64,000 nt of DNA from Leisingera aquaemixtae (GTDB lineage Bacteria; Pseudomonadota; Alphaproteobacteria; Rhodobacterales; Rhodobacteraceae), in NCBI RefSeq assembly GCF_001458395.1, contig NZ_CYSR01000030.1:434001-498000 (forward strand). Direction: 5' to 3'. Below the pieces are notes generated by a model that worked only from the letters and a program-made list of their open reading frames with translations, was not told the origin of the DNA and searched no databases. Shown here one piece after another: positions 54,245 through 63,696 of the stretch (its first letter is position 1; every line of letters begins with the position of its first letter). Made by a program: the position numbers and the translations under genes.

Positions 54245-54538
54245 TTGACCGAAGCAGTAATCATTGAGCTGCAGCCACTGCCGGGGCAATACACCCGGCT
54301 GGCGGTACTGGTGAAACAGATGGTGGAACAGGTCCGGGATTATCCCGGCTGCCTGCAAGCGGACACGCTGCTTGCCCCGGACCGGAACGAAATTGCCATC
54401 TTCCAGCGCTGGGAAAGCACCGAAGCCTTCAGCGACTATCTGATCTGGCGCTCCAAGCAGGCGGATTTCGAACAGCTCCACAAGCTGCTTGCGGCGGAGC
54501 CGGACTTCAAGAGCTTCACCCTCGGCACGGGCGCCTGA
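54245..54538 (+). CDS. ABM-fold monooxygenase-like protein, copy 2 (TTG start)
   Basis: 97 residues starting at TTG (54245) behind GGAG. It shares the core of copy 1: DYPGCLQADTLLAPDRNEIAIFQRWES...YLIWR, with the same spacing. The duplicated copies flank the DOPA dioxygenase-like gene. Convergent with ccmG, with 14 bases between the stops. Confidence 0.8.
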   Translation: MTEAVIIELQPLPGQYTRLAVLVKQMVEQVRDYPGCLQADTLLAPDRNEIAIFQRWESTEAFSDYLIWRSKQADFEQLHKLLAAEPDFKSFTLGTGA

Positions 54539-54552
54539 CGCGCCCTGCCCGG

Positions 54553-55092
54553 TTACTGGCCCGCGGCCTTCTCCATCGCCGGGCGCAGGGTCTTTTCGAT
54601 CACCCGCTGGGTAACAGGCCCTGCAAAGCGCAGCACGATCTTGCCCTCGCCATCCACCACGTAGGTCTCAGGCACACCATACAGGCCCCAGTCGATAGCC
54701 ATCCGGCCCTTCTCGTCCCGGCCGATGGCCGCATAGGGATCTCCGAGCTCCTTCAGGAAGGCCTCGGCATTGGTCAGCTGGTCCTTGTAGTTGATGCCGT
54801 AAATCGGAATGCCTTCGTTGGACAGCGCCTCAAGGTTCGGATGCTCCACCCGGCAGGGCGCGCACCAGCTGGCCCAGTAGTTCACCAGTTTCACATTGCC
54901 GTCGCGCAGCGTGGCATCGCTGAACATTTCCTTGCCGGGAAACTCATCCAGTACAACCGGCGGTGCGGGCTGGCCCTCGCGGGCGGAGGGCAGGCTGTTG
55001 GGGTCTTCGCGGAACATGCCCACCAGCGCCAGGCCGACAAAGCCTGCAAACACCAGGCCAGGGACCGCCATCAAGGGAGAGATCTTAGCCAT
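54553..55092 (-). CDS. ccmG: Thiol:disulfide interchange protein CcmG (DsbE)
   Basis: 179 residues. An N-terminal signal-anchor helix (VPGLVFAGFVGLALVGMF) precedes a periplasmic thioredoxin domain with the active site W-C77-A-P-C80 in NYWASWCAPCRVEHP and the cis-Pro in LYGVPETYVVD. It keeps apocytochrome c thiols reduced for heme attachment. The ATG overlaps the ccmD stop by 8 bases. Last gene of the ccm block here; ccmE, F and H are not in the window. Confidence 0.95.
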   Translation of the reverse strand: MAKISPLMAVPGLVFAGFVGLALVGMFREDPNSLPSAREGQPAPPVVLDEFPGKEMFSDATLRDGNVKLVNYWASWCAPCRVEHPNLEALSNEGIPIYGINYKDQLTNAEAFLKELGDPYAAIGRDEKGRMAIDWGLYGVPETYVVDGEGKIVLRFAGPVTQRVIEKTLRPAMEKAAGQ

Positions 55093-55240
55093 TGCGCTTC
55101 ACCCGGCTTTCCAGGGTTTCCATCTCCCGGCGGACCTTGCGGCCGCGCCAGATCGTCAGCACCACCAGCGCCACCAGCAAAAGCAGCGATGCGGCGTAGG
55201 CCGACAGCACCGTATCGGCGTATTTTCCAAGATCGGGCAT
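55085..55240 (-). CDS. ccmD: Heme exporter accessory protein CcmD
   Basis: 51 residues, too short for most gene callers. It reads MPDLGKYADTVLSAYAASLL, then LLVALVVLTIWRGRKV as one transmembrane helix, and a charged tail. Size, single helix and position between ccmC and ccmG are typical. It stabilises CcmC-CcmE and helps release holo-CcmE. The ATG shares one base with the ccmC TGA (TGATG). Confidence 0.92.
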   Translation of the reverse strand: MPDLGKYADTVLSAYAASLLLLVALVVLTIWRGRKVRREMETLESRVKRNG

Positions 55241-55971
55241 CAGGCCTCCAGCCGTTCGCGCGCCATCAGAGCCTTGATGCGGCGGGCGCGGATTTCAGTT
55301 CCGGTGCGGTAGAACACCAGTGCGATGAACAACAGCACAAACCCTGCCATGCAGACATACAGCGGATTGGAAAACGCATCGGCGACGTTCTCCTTTTTGT
55401 CCAGCGAAAGCGACGCGCCCTGGTGCAGCCCCTGGTTCCAGAAGTTCACCGCGTAGCGGCTGAGCACGGCAAACACCGACCCCACCAGGCACAGGATCGA
55501 CGTGAGGTCGGCGGCGGTGTCGGGATTGTCGATCGCCTCCCACAGGGCGATGTAGCCGAGGTAGAACAGGAACAGCACCAGGAAGGACGTGAGCCGCGGA
55601 TCCCAGGCCCACCAGGTGCCCCACATCGGCTGGCCCCAGATCGCCCCGGTGATCAGCGCAATCACCGTCATCACCACGCCCACAGGCGCGGCGGCCCGGG
55701 CCGCCAGCGCGCTGACATGGTGGCGGCGGATCACCCAGACCAGCGAAGTGACCAGCATCATGAACCAGGCGTTGATCGCCATCAGCGCCGAGGGCACATG
55801 CAGGAAGATGATCTTGACGGTGGAGCCCTGACGGTAGTCATCAGGCGTGAAGAAAAACCCCCAGACCAGCCCCACGGTGATCAGAACCGCTGAGCCGGCC
55901 CACAAGGCCGGCATCACCTTTTCGGTGGTGGCCAGGAATTTCTTCGGGTTGGCGTATTCCCAGATCGACAT
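55240..55971 (-). CDS. ccmC: Heme-handling protein CcmC
   Basis: 243 residues, six transmembrane helices. The tryptophan-rich heme-binding motif GTWWAWDPRLTS lies in a periplasmic loop, flanked by His residues (FLHVPSA and RHHVSAL before, NFWNQGLHQG after). CcmC loads heme onto CcmE. It follows ccmB by 46 bases in the same operon and is joined to ccmD. Confidence 0.96.
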   Translation of the reverse strand: MSIWEYANPKKFLATTEKVMPALWAGSAVLITVGLVWGFFFTPDDYRQGSTVKIIFLHVPSALMAINAWFMMLVTSLVWVIRRHHVSALAARAAAPVGVVMTVIALITGAIWGQPMWGTWWAWDPRLTSFLVLFLFYLGYIALWEAIDNPDTAADLTSILCLVGSVFAVLSRYAVNFWNQGLHQGASLSLDKKENVADAFSNPLYVCMAGFVLLFIALVFYRTGTEIRARRIKALMARERLEA

Positions 55972-56017
55972 GATGGCTATTTAGCTCTTGTTCTCGGGTT
56001 TCTCAATTGGCTGGCCC

Positions 56018-56674
56018 CTAGCGCAAATTGACGCGCAGGACGGCAGCACTGGCAAAGGGCAGCAAGGCGATGGAAGCGGCGGAGATCCCGGCCAGCAGCA
56101 GTAGCGGCGTCTGCACCGCCATGCCCTCGGCGCCGCGGCGGGCCACCTCCGAGCCGAAAATCAGCGTCGGCACATAGAGCGGCATCACCAAGAGGGACAT
56201 CAGCAGGCCCCCCCGTTTCAGCCCCACCGTCAGCGCGGCGCCGAAGGTGCCGATGACGGACAGCGCAGGCGTGCCCAGCAGCAGGGAGATCACCAGCCAT
56301 TGAAAGCCGGCGGCCGGCAGATTCAGCAAGACGCCGAGCACCGGCGCGGCCATCACCAGCGGCAGCCCGGTGGTGATCCAATGGGCCAGCGCCTTGATCG
56401 TGACGGTGCTTTCCAGCGGCAGCGGTGCGGTGGCCAGAAGGTCGAGCGAGCCGTCCTCCCAATCCAGCGCCAAGAGCCGGTCGAGCGACAACAGGCAGGC
56501 GAGAAGCGCCCCCAGCCACAGCACGCCGGGCGCGATACGGGCCAGCAGTTCGGACTGCGGGCCGACGGAGAACGGAACCATCACGGTCACGATCAGAAAG
56601 AACGCAAGGCCCAGGCCAAAGCCGCCGCCCGCACGCAGGGCAAGCTTGAGATCCCGCAGGAGAAGCGCAATCAC
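56018..56674 (-). CDS. ccmB: Heme exporter protein CcmB
   Basis: 218 residues, six transmembrane helices, starting [48 protein letters not shown] and the [23 protein letters not shown] loop are typical of CcmB, the permease partner of CcmA. With CcmA it forms the ABC unit that releases holo-CcmE from CcmC. The start overlaps the ccmA stop by 4 bases (ATGA). Confidence 0.95.
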   Translation of the reverse strand: MIALLLRDLKLALRAGGGFGLGLAFFLIVTVMVPFSVGPQSELLARIAPGVLWLGALLACLLSLDRLLALDWEDGSLDLLATAPLPLESTVTIKALAHWITTGLPLVMAAPVLGVLLNLPAAGFQWLVISLLLGTPALSVIGTFGAALTVGLKRGGLLMSLLVMPLYVPTLIFGSEVARRGAEGMAVQTPLLLLAGISAASIALLPFASAAVLRVNLR

Positions 56675-57285
56675 AAGAAGTCTCCGTCAAAGTCGTCGAT
56701 CTCCGGCGGCTTGGCCTTGTAGGGGCCGACGTCCAGCACCTCTGCCTCCAGCCCCAGATCGATGTGGGTGGCAATCAGCGCCGAACCGCCCTGCCCCAGA
56801 TGCGCCCGCACCGCATTTGCGAACATCGCGACCGAGGCCGTGTCGAGGCTTACCGTCGGTTCATCCATGATCCAGACCGGGCGGCCCGTGACCAGCATCC
56901 GGCTGAGGCCCAGGCGGCGTTTCTGTCCAGCCGACAGCGCACCGGCTTGCCGGTCGCGCAGGGTTTGAAGGTCGAACCCGTCCAGCGCCTGTTCAATGCC
57001 ATTGCGGCCAAAGACACTGGCCCAGAAAGTCAGGTTCTCTGCCACCGTCAGCGTCGGCTTCAGCCCGTCGGAATGGGCGGCATAGGCGATCTGGTCCTCA
57101 GCGCCCTCAACCTGCCCCCGCAGCGGGGGTTGCAGGCCTGCGACGGTGCGCAGCAGCGTGGTCTTGCCGATGCCGTTGGGGCCGCGCAGGATCAGCGCCT
57201 TGCCGGAAGCCAAGGAAAAACTCAGCCCCTCCAGCACCGGGATACCTCCGCGGGCCACGCTCAGATCCGTCACAGTTAATGTCAT
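56671..57285 (-). CDS. ccmA: Heme exporter ATP-binding protein CcmA
   Basis: 204 residues. ABC ATPase with Walker [16 protein letters not shown], the signature [17 protein letters not shown] and Walker [13 protein letters not shown], all intact. Short compared with other ABC ATPases, as normal for CcmA. First of the ccm genes, 88 bases after the Mth938-like gene. That gap has a weak hairpin but no clear terminator, so read-through from the sec genes is possible. Confidence 0.96.
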   Translation of the reverse strand: MTLTVTDLSVARGGIPVLEGLSFSLASGKALILRGPNGIGKTTLLRTVAGLQPPLRGQVEGAEDQIAYAAHSDGLKPTLTVAENLTFWASVFGRNGIEQALDGFDLQTLRDRQAGALSAGQKRRLGLSRMLVTGRPVWIMDEPTVSLDTASVAMFANAVRAHLGQGGSALIATHIDLGLEAEVLDVGPYKAKPPEIDDFDGDFL

Positions 57286-57373
57286 GAAGCCCGCTTATCC
57301 CATTGTGCCCGCGCATGAAAAGACCATTTAGCCGCGGCCCGCTTTGCGGCAGGTCAAAAGACTCTGCACAAAA

Positions 57374-57727
57374 TCAGACCGGCAGCGCCGCCATGGCGAT
57401 CCGCCGGCCCTCTGACAGCAGAACATTGTAGGTGCGGCACGCGGCAGGCGAATTCATGATCTCCACCCCCAGACCGGCCTGCTCCAGCGCGACGCGCAGC
57501 TCCGCCGGGATATGGGCGATCTCTTCGCCTGTGCCGATGAACAGCACGTCGATCTCCCCGGCCAGCGCCAGCAGCGGCTCTGCATCACCCAGCCCGCCCC
57601 AGGCCGCGGTGCCGGCCGCCGATGTCAGAACCGCCCCCTGATGCACCTGCCCGCCGATGCGGAAGAACCCCGCGCCATAGCCGTCAATCGGCTGCGCGTC
57701 GCTATAGCTCACTTCATTCAGGCGCAT
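57374..57727 (-). CDS. Mth938-like (DUF498) protein
   Basis: 117 residues. The fold is indicated by IDGYGAGFFRIGGQVHQGAVL, EIDVLFIGTGEEIAHIPAELR and the C-terminal SPAACRTYNVLLSEGRRIAMAALPV, which match the Mth938 family, homologous to human NDUFAF3. The role in bacteria is unclear; NDUFAF3 helps assemble respiratory complex I. Its position right after secD-secF and tauE is conserved in alphaproteobacteria as I recall it. Confidence 0.88.
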   Translation of the reverse strand: MRLNEVSYSDAQPIDGYGAGFFRIGGQVHQGAVLTSAAGTAAWGGLGDAEPLLALAGEIDVLFIGTGEEIAHIPAELRVALEQAGLGVEIMNSPAACRTYNVLLSEGRRIAMAALPV

Positions 57728-57738
57728 ACGCGGTCCTT

Positions 57739-58491
57739 TCAGTCAAATACAGGGAGGCTGGATACCACGGCCAGCCCGATCACGGAATAGGAGGCAAAGC
57801 GGTAGAGCTTCTCCAATCCGGGATCGAACAGCGCCTTTCCGGTGAGCGTGGTGATCACGTAAGGCACGCCGAGGAGGCAGGCCAGGATCACCGCCTTGAG
57901 GCTAGCCATGCCGCCAAAGATCAGGTTGGCAGCGATCACCACGTCAAGCGCCGCAAGGAACACGATGGTATTGGCCCGGACCCGCGCCACGTCGCGCACA
58001 TTGGCCAAGTAAAAGACGATGATCACCGGCCCGGTCAGCCCCGTCATGCCGCCGACCACGCCCGCCGCGCCGCCGATGGCAAACCGTCCCGGCCAGCCCA
58101 GCCGCCCCTGCCAGCGCCAGCCGGAGATCACCGCGGCCAGCGTCACGCCGATGACCGCGGCTGCCAGCCAGCGCAGCGTCAGCGGATCAAGTTGCGACAT
58201 GACCCACAGCCCGGCCGGAACCGTGACCGCCGCCGCCATTGCCAGCGCGCCGACCTCTGCCTTGTCAGCCGTGCTCCAGGCCTGCGGGAACAGGGTGATG
58301 GTGGAAAACACCCCCATCAGCACCATCAGAAACACGACATCCGCCGCGGGCAGGAACTGCGCGCCGACAGGGACAAAGATCATCGCGGTGCCAAAACCAG
58401 TGAAGCCGCGGACAAGACCCGCGGCTCCAATAGTCAGGAACAGCCAGAACAGCCCCGGTGTGTCCAGGGCTGCCTGAAAGGCCTCAAGCAT
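57739..58491 (-). CDS. Sulfite exporter TauE/SafE family membrane protein
   Basis: 250 residues, about eight transmembrane helices in two repeats, with the family glycine motifs GLVRGFTGFGTAMIFVPV and GGAAGVVGGMTGLTGPVIIVFY. Members export sulfite, sulfoacetate or related anions; the substrate is unknown here. The start overlaps the secF stop by 8 bases and the stop is 11 bases before the next gene, so it is inside the sec operon. Confidence 0.92.
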   Translation of the reverse strand: MLEAFQAALDTPGLFWLFLTIGAAGLVRGFTGFGTAMIFVPVGAQFLPAADVVFLMVLMGVFSTITLFPQAWSTADKAEVGALAMAAAVTVPAGLWVMSQLDPLTLRWLAAAVIGVTLAAVISGWRWQGRLGWPGRFAIGGAAGVVGGMTGLTGPVIIVFYLANVRDVARVRANTIVFLAALDVVIAANLIFGGMASLKAVILACLLGVPYVITTLTGKALFDPGLEKLYRFASYSVIGLAVVSSLPVFD

Positions 58492-59452
58492 CGATGTTCG
58501 AAAACTGGTTGCCGGTGGTGTTCGCCTGCTTCGACCAGTCGCGCTTCACCCCCAGTTTCAGCAGGATGGTGGAGGCCACGAACACGGACGAATAGGTCCC
58601 GACCAGCACCCCCCAGATCATCGCAAAGACAAAGCCGCGGATCACGTCGCCGCCCAGCACGTACAGCGAGATCAGCGCCAGCAGCGTGGTGACAGAGGTC
58701 ATCACCGTCCGGCTGAGCGTCTCGTTGATCGAGATGTTCAGAACTTCGGCCAGATCCTTCTGCTTGTAACGGCGCAGGTTCTCGCGCACCCGGTCGAACA
58801 CAACCACGGTGTCGTTCAGCGAGTAACCGACGATGGTCAGCAGGGCGGCAATGATCGCCAGGTCGAAGCGGATCTGCAGTTCCGAAAACACGCCGATGGT
58901 CAGCACCACGTCATGCACCAGTGCCGCCACCGCACCGAGGGCAAACTGCCACTCGAACCGCAGCCAGATGTAGACCAGCACCGCCGCAATCGCCAAAGCG
59001 ACCGCAATCACCGCCGTGGTGATCAGCTCGCCCGAGACCTTGGGACCGACGGATTCAACCGAGACAAATTTGATGCCCGGCGCCACGGCGTCCAGCGCGG
59101 TTTTCAGCGTTTCGATCATCTCGCCGGAGATCGCCTCGCCGTCGTCCTGTGCTTGAATGCGGATCATGGCAACGTGCTGGTCTTCCTCGAACGACGGGTC
59201 GAACACCTCGGTGATCGACACATCGCCCAGCTCATGCACCGCCAGCGCGTCGCGGTAGGCGCCGACATCCACAACTTCGGATGCCTCGGTGCGGATGGTG
59301 GTGCCGCCGCGGAAGTCGATGCCGAAGTTCAGCCCCTGCCACAGGAAGGAGGCCATCGCCACCACCATCATCAGGGCAGAAATGCCCAGCCACAGCTTGG
59401 CGCGTTTGAAGAAATCGAAAGAGGTTTCCTGGGGAACAAGTCTCAGCCGCAT
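58484..59452 (-). CDS. secF: Protein translocase subunit SecF
   Basis: 322 residues from the ATG at 59452. Six transmembrane helices; NFGIDFRGGT after the first helix and IVGYSLNDTVVVFDRVRENL are the SecF hallmarks. With SecD it uses the proton gradient to help pull proteins across the inner membrane after SecA-driven translocation. Only 1 base separates it from the secD stop. Confidence 0.97.
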   Translation of the reverse strand: MRLRLVPQETSFDFFKRAKLWLGISALMMVVAMASFLWQGLNFGIDFRGGTTIRTEASEVVDVGAYRDALAVHELGDVSITEVFDPSFEEDQHVAMIRIQAQDDGEAISGEMIETLKTALDAVAPGIKFVSVESVGPKVSGELITTAVIAVALAIAAVLVYIWLRFEWQFALGAVAALVHDVVLTIGVFSELQIRFDLAIIAALLTIVGYSLNDTVVVFDRVRENLRRYKQKDLAEVLNISINETLSRTVMTSVTTLLALISLYVLGGDVIRGFVFAMIWGVLVGTYSSVFVASTILLKLGVKRDWSKQANTTGNQFSNIDA

Positions 59453-59453
59453 A

Positions 59454-61115
59454 TCACACCTCAATCGTTTTCGGACGGCGCCGTTCAAACCACATGACGA
59501 TCATCAGGCGGGTGACAAAGATCGCGGTGAAAACCGAGGTCAGGATGCCCAAGCCAAGGGTGATCGCAAAGCCGCGCACCGGGCCGGAGCCGATGGCGAA
59601 CAGGATCACCGCAGTGATGAAAGTGGTGATGTTGGCGTCGAGAATGGCGCTCAGCGCCTTGGAGTAGCCTTCGTCGATGGCCTTGGCCGGGCCGCGGCCC
59701 GATTTCAGCTCCTCGCGGATACGTTCGAAGATCAGCACGTTGGCGTCCACCGCCATACCGACCGTCAGCACGATGCCGGCGATGCCCGGCAGCGTCAGGG
59801 TGCCGCCGATCAGGCTGAGCATGCCGAAGATCAGCGCAATGTTCAGGATCAGCGCCACATTGGCAAACAGGCCGAACAGGCCATAGCTGAGGCCCATGAA
59901 CACCAGCACCGCGACAAAGGCCACGATGGTGGCAATCTTGCCGGCATCGATGCTGTCCTGGCCCAGCTCGGGGCCGATGGTGCGCTCTTCCAGGAATTCC
60001 AGCCCGGCAGGCAGCGCGCCTGCGCGCAGCAGCACGGCCAGATTGGTGCTTTCCTCGATGGTGAAGTTGCCGGTGATGATGCCGGAGCCGCCGGGGATGT
60101 GCGACTGGATCACCGGGGCAGAGACCACCTCGTCATCCAGCACGATCGCAAAGGGCGAGCCGATGTTTTCGGCGGTGTAGTCGCCAAAGCGGCGCGCGCC
60201 GGAGGTGTTGAAGCGGAATGTCACCGCAGGCCGGCCGTTCTGGTCATAGGAGGGCTGGGCATCCACCAGGTCCTCACCGGTCACAACCGCTGCGGCTTCG
60301 ATGGTGTAATAGGCGCCTTCCTCATCCAGTGACGGGATCACCTTGTTGCCCATGCCGGGGGCAGCGTCGGGATCGCTGCCGCGGCCCACAACCGGGTTGA
60401 AGGTCAGCTGCGCGGTGGTGCCGATGATTTCCTTCAGTTCCGACGCGGACCCGATGCCGGGAACCTGGATCAGGATCCGGTCGGCGCCCTGGCGCTGGAT
60501 GGTCGGCTCGCGGGTGCCCACCTCGTCGATGCGGCGGCGCACGATTTCCAGGGACTGGCGCACGGTGCGGTCGTCGGAGGCAATCTTTTCCTCCTCACTC
60601 AGGCGCACCACCAGGATGTCGCCCTGAGCCGAGACCTCGATGTCGTTGGCGCCGACGCCGGTCAGCGTGGTGATCGGGTTGGCAAGGCCGCGCACGATTT
60701 CCAGAGCGCGGGCCATGCCATCGGGTTTGGAGAGCTTCAGGCGAATCTCATCCGCAGGCCCCGGCTGGCGGCGGAAGGTGCCGACGGTATCACGCTCCGG
60801 CCGCAGCGCATCGCGCACCTCCGGCCACAGCGCATCCATGCGCGCCTCATAGACGTCCTCAACCTGCACTTCGGCCAGCAGATGCGCGCCGCCCCGCAGG
60901 TCAAGGCCCAGGTTCACCAGACCCGACGGCAGGAACGACGGCCACTGGCCCGCCGTTTCCAGCCGCTCCGGCGTTTCGCCCTTGGCGATGATATCGGCGG
61001 CCGCGTCGTTGGACTGTTCGACGCGGGTGTAAAACCCGTTTGGCAGGGCAAGCATCAATCCAGCTGCGCACACCAGCCAGATCAGCACCCTCTTCCAGAG
61101 ATCAATTTGCAGCAT
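59454..61115 (-). CDS. secD: Protein translocase subunit SecD
   Basis: 553 residues. The first transmembrane helix is followed by LGLDLRGGAHLLAEV, the large periplasmic P1 domain (VRRRIDEVGTREPTIQRQGADRI) and a C-terminal six-helix region with GMAVDANVLIFERIREEL. Paired with SecF encoded next. yajC lies 33 bases upstream, completing the yajC-secD-secF accessory translocase unit. Confidence 0.97.
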   Translation of the reverse strand: MLQIDLWKRVLIWLVCAAGLMLALPNGFYTRVEQSNDAAADIIAKGETPERLETAGQWPSFLPSGLVNLGLDLRGGAHLLAEVQVEDVYEARMDALWPEVRDALRPERDTVGTFRRQPGPADEIRLKLSKPDGMARALEIVRGLANPITTLTGVGANDIEVSAQGDILVVRLSEEEKIASDDRTVRQSLEIVRRRIDEVGTREPTIQRQGADRILIQVPGIGSASELKEIIGTTAQLTFNPVVGRGSDPDAAPGMGNKVIPSLDEEGAYYTIEAAAVVTGEDLVDAQPSYDQNGRPAVTFRFNTSGARRFGDYTAENIGSPFAIVLDDEVVSAPVIQSHIPGGSGIITGNFTIEESTNLAVLLRAGALPAGLEFLEERTIGPELGQDSIDAGKIATIVAFVAVLVFMGLSYGLFGLFANVALILNIALIFGMLSLIGGTLTLPGIAGIVLTVGMAVDANVLIFERIREELKSGRGPAKAIDEGYSKALSAILDANITTFITAVILFAIGSGPVRGFAITLGLGILTSVFTAIFVTRLMIVMWFERRRPKTIEV

Positions 61116-61148
61116 TGCCCTGCCTTTTCAGATGGTTGCAAGGGGCGC

Positions 61149-61433
61149 TTAAGCTGCCGGCTCGGTCTTGTTCAGAACCTGGGCAATGGTCGCCTTGACC
61201 ACGCGCACCTTGACGCCCTCGGCGATTTCCACCTCGATCTCGCCGTCTTCCTTGACCTTGGCCACCTTGCCGATCACGCCGCCCTGGGTCACCACCTGGT
61301 CACCGCGGCGCAGGCCGTCCACCATCGCCTGATGCTGTTTCATCTTCTTCTGCTGCGGGCGGATCAGCAGGAAGTACATGATCGCGAAGATCAGGATAAG
61401 CGGGAGAAATTGGCCGATTGCGCCAGCGTCCAT
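61149..61433 (-). CDS. yajC: Sec translocase accessory subunit YajC
   Basis: 94 residues. A single N-terminal transmembrane helix (FLPLILIFAIMYFLLIRPQQ) with the conserved R-P-Q-Q-K-K, then a small cytoplasmic domain (LRRGDQVVTQGGVIGKVAKV). It associates with SecDF. First gene of the ten-gene minus-strand block running to ccmG. Confidence 0.96.
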   Translation of the reverse strand: MDAGAIGQFLPLILIFAIMYFLLIRPQQKKMKQHQAMVDGLRRGDQVVTQGGVIGKVAKVKEDGEIEVEIAEGVKVRVVKATIAQVLNKTEPAA

Positions 61434-61744
61434 GGGATATTCCTTCTGTCAAAGCGGCAAGGTGTTCATGCCGGAAATTTGCAGCGGAACCTATGCGCTG
61501 GACCGGGGGTTTGCAAGGGAACGCTGCAGCCCCGCAGGGGCGGAGTGCAGGCCACGGCGGCACCGGCTCCGGCAGGTGGCGCAAGAAAGCGTCAACAGAC
61601 ACCGCCGGAACGCGGATTTCGATTGCAAAACAGCGTGATTCGGCGCTTTGCTTTCCCGTGCGCAAGCCGCCAGGCGCGGGGCTTTGCCCCCCTCTTTCCG
61701 GTCCGGATGGCGGCCCGGCCATTCCTGAAAGAAGGAACAGGCGC
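61434..61744. other. 311-base divergent promoter region, nothing else named
   Basis: It separates yajC from the SET-domain gene. A loose hairpin lies at 61530-61554 (CTGCAGCCCC against GGGG...TGCAG). No clear promoter boxes or RNA motifs were recognised. Confidence 0.35.
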
Positions 61745-62161
61745 ATGATGATGGTGCGCTGCTATCTCGCCCCCTCAGCCATCGAAGGTCTGGGCGTTTT
61801 CTGCCATGACAACATCACCAAGGGCGACATTGTCTGGCGTTACGACAGGATGCTCGACACCACCTTCCCCGAGAGCAAGCTGGACAATGTCGAACCGCAC
61901 ATGAAGGAGTTCCTTGAACGCTACTGCTTCCCGGATCCTTGCCGCCCGGGCTACCTGATCCTGCAATGCGACGAAGGGCGTTTCCTGAACCACTCCATGT
62001 ACCCGAACCTCGATTTTTCCGACGGGGTATGGGGCCGGGCGCTGGCCAATGTTCCGGCCGGCACGGAACTGACTTTCGACTATGCCGACTTCCTGACCGG
62101 AGAGATCCGCATGCAGCCGCCGCGGCATCACGTGCATATGCTGCCGATGGCCGCGGAATGA
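61745..62161 (+). CDS. SET-domain protein (protein-lysine methyltransferase type)
   Basis: 138 residues, almost only the SET domain. Start among three Met codons at 61745-61751, behind AAGGA. SAIEGLGVFCHDNITKGDIVW is the SET-N part; GRFLNHSMYPNLDF holds the N-H-S-x-x-P-N cofactor motif; LTFDYADFL holds the late Tyr. It lacks pre-SET and post-SET zinc regions. Bacterial members may methylate a DNA-binding or ribosomal protein; the target here is unknown. Confidence 0.85.
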   Translation: MMMVRCYLAPSAIEGLGVFCHDNITKGDIVWRYDRMLDTTFPESKLDNVEPHMKEFLERYCFPDPCRPGYLILQCDEGRFLNHSMYPNLDFSDGVWGRALANVPAGTELTFDYADFLTGEIRMQPPRHHVHMLPMAAE

Positions 62162-62331
62162 GCAAAATGAGGCCGGGTCCAGCACCCGGCCTTAGCAATT
62201 CCGCAGCCACCGGGCTGTGACCGAATAACCCGCTTGCAGACAGACCGCACGCCCCCCTTCCCCTTTGTTCACCCTTGCGTCATAGGATGGGCCTACTGAT
62301 TCAATTGTTTGCAACGCTAGGAGAGACTCTC

Positions 62332-63624
62332 ATGCATGACATCCGCGCTATCCGCGAAAATCCTGCCGCTTTCGACGCCGCTGTGGCGCGGCGCGGGGAT
62401 GCGGGCGTGTCATCCGAGATCCTGGCGCTGGACGAGGCGCGCCGGGCCAAGATCCTGGCGGCGGAAACCGCGCAAGCTGAGCAGAACAAGGCCTCCAAGG
62501 AAGTCGGAGCTGCCAAGGGCCGCGGCGATGAGGCCGAATTCGAACGCCTGCGCGCGCTGGTGGCCGAAAAGAAGGCCGAAGTGGCCGCCATGAACACCGA
62601 GGCCAAGGAACTGGACCAGCAGCTCAATGATATGCTGATGACCATTCCGAACCTGCCTTTCGACGATGTGCCGCTGGGCGAGGACGAAGACGACAACGTC
62701 GAAATCCGCCGCTGGGGTGAGCCGAAGGCGCTGGAGTTCGAGGCCAAGGAGCATTTCGAGATCGAAGGCGTGAAGCCGGGCATGGATTTCGAGGTTGCGG
62801 CCAAGCTGTCGGGCAGCCGGTTTGTGGTGCTCTCCGGTGCGGTGGCCCGCATCCACCGGGCGCTGGCGCAGTTCATGATCAACACCCATGTGGACGAAAA
62901 CGGCCTGACCGAGACCTGGACCCCGGTGCTGGTGCGCGAAGAGATGATGTACGGCACCGGCCAGTTGCCCAAGTTCGGCGAGGACAGCTACAAGACCACT
63001 GACGGCTGGTGGCTGGTCCCGACGGCAGAGGTCACGCTGACCAATATCGTCAACGGTCTGGTGGTCGAAGAAGGCTACCTGCCGCGCCGCTATGTGGCCC
63101 ACACCCAGTGCTTCCGTTCCGAGGCGGGTTCGGCCGGCAAGGACACTGCCGGCATGCTGCGCCAGCACCAGTTCGAGAAGGTCGAAATGGTCTCTGTCAC
63201 CCATCCGGACAAGAGCGTTGAGGAGCATGAGCGCATGACCCGCTGCGCCGAGGACATCCTGGAGCGTCTGGGCCTGCCCTACCGCACCATTGTCCTGTGC
63301 ACCGGCGACATGGGCTTTGGCGCCCGCAAGACCCACGACATCGAGGTCTGGGTGCCCGGGCAGAACACCTACCGCGAGATCTCCTCGGTCTCGGTCTGCG
63401 GCGATTTCCAGGCCCGCCGGATGAATGCGCGCTTCAAGCCCGCGGATGGCGGCAAGCCGCAGTTCGTGCACACGCTGAACGGCTCCGGTCTGGCCGTCGG
63501 GCGCTGTCTGATTGCGGTGCTGGAAAACGGCCAGCAGGCCGATGGCTCGGTCAAGCTGCCCGAGGTTCTGGTGCCCTACCTTGGCGGCAAGCTGACCCTG
63601 AGCGCCGAGGGGCAGCTGGTCTGA
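62332..63624 (+). CDS. serS: Seryl-tRNA synthetase
   Basis: 430 residues from the ATG at 62332 behind AGGAGAG. The N-terminal long coiled-coil arm (about 25-105) grips the tRNA-Ser variable arm. The class II core has motif 2 [20 protein letters not shown] and motif 3 [19 protein letters not shown]. The serine and adenylate pocket is visible in [10 protein letters not shown]. Single gene with a strong terminator. Confidence 0.98.
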   Translation: MHDIRAIRENPAAFDAAVARRGDAGVSSEILALDEARRAKILAAETAQAEQNKASKEVGAAKGRGDEAEFERLRALVAEKKAEVAAMNTEAKELDQQLNDMLMTIPNLPFDDVPLGEDEDDNVEIRRWGEPKALEFEAKEHFEIEGVKPGMDFEVAAKLSGSRFVVLSGAVARIHRALAQFMINTHVDENGLTETWTPVLVREEMMYGTGQLPKFGEDSYKTTDGWWLVPTAEVTLTNIVNGLVVEEGYLPRRYVAHTQCFRSEAGSAGKDTAGMLRQHQFEKVEMVSVTHPDKSVEEHERMTRCAEDILERLGLPYRTIVLCTGDMGFGARKTHDIEVWVPGQNTYREISSVSVCGDFQARRMNARFKPADGGKPQFVHTLNGSGLAVGRCLIAVLENGQQADGSVKLPEVLVPYLGGKLTLSAEGQLV

Positions 63625-63645
63625 CCCAACCCAGCCACAAACAAG

Positions 63646-63676
63646 AAAACCGGCGCCATCTGGCGCCGGTTTTTAT
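63646..63676. terminator. Bidirectional terminator between serS and the Lys-rich gene
   Basis: AAAACCGGCGCCA and TGGCGCCGGTTTT stem with a 2-base loop, T runs on both strands. Confidence 0.9.
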
Positions 63677-63696
63677 TTGAGATCAAAGGCCAGACG

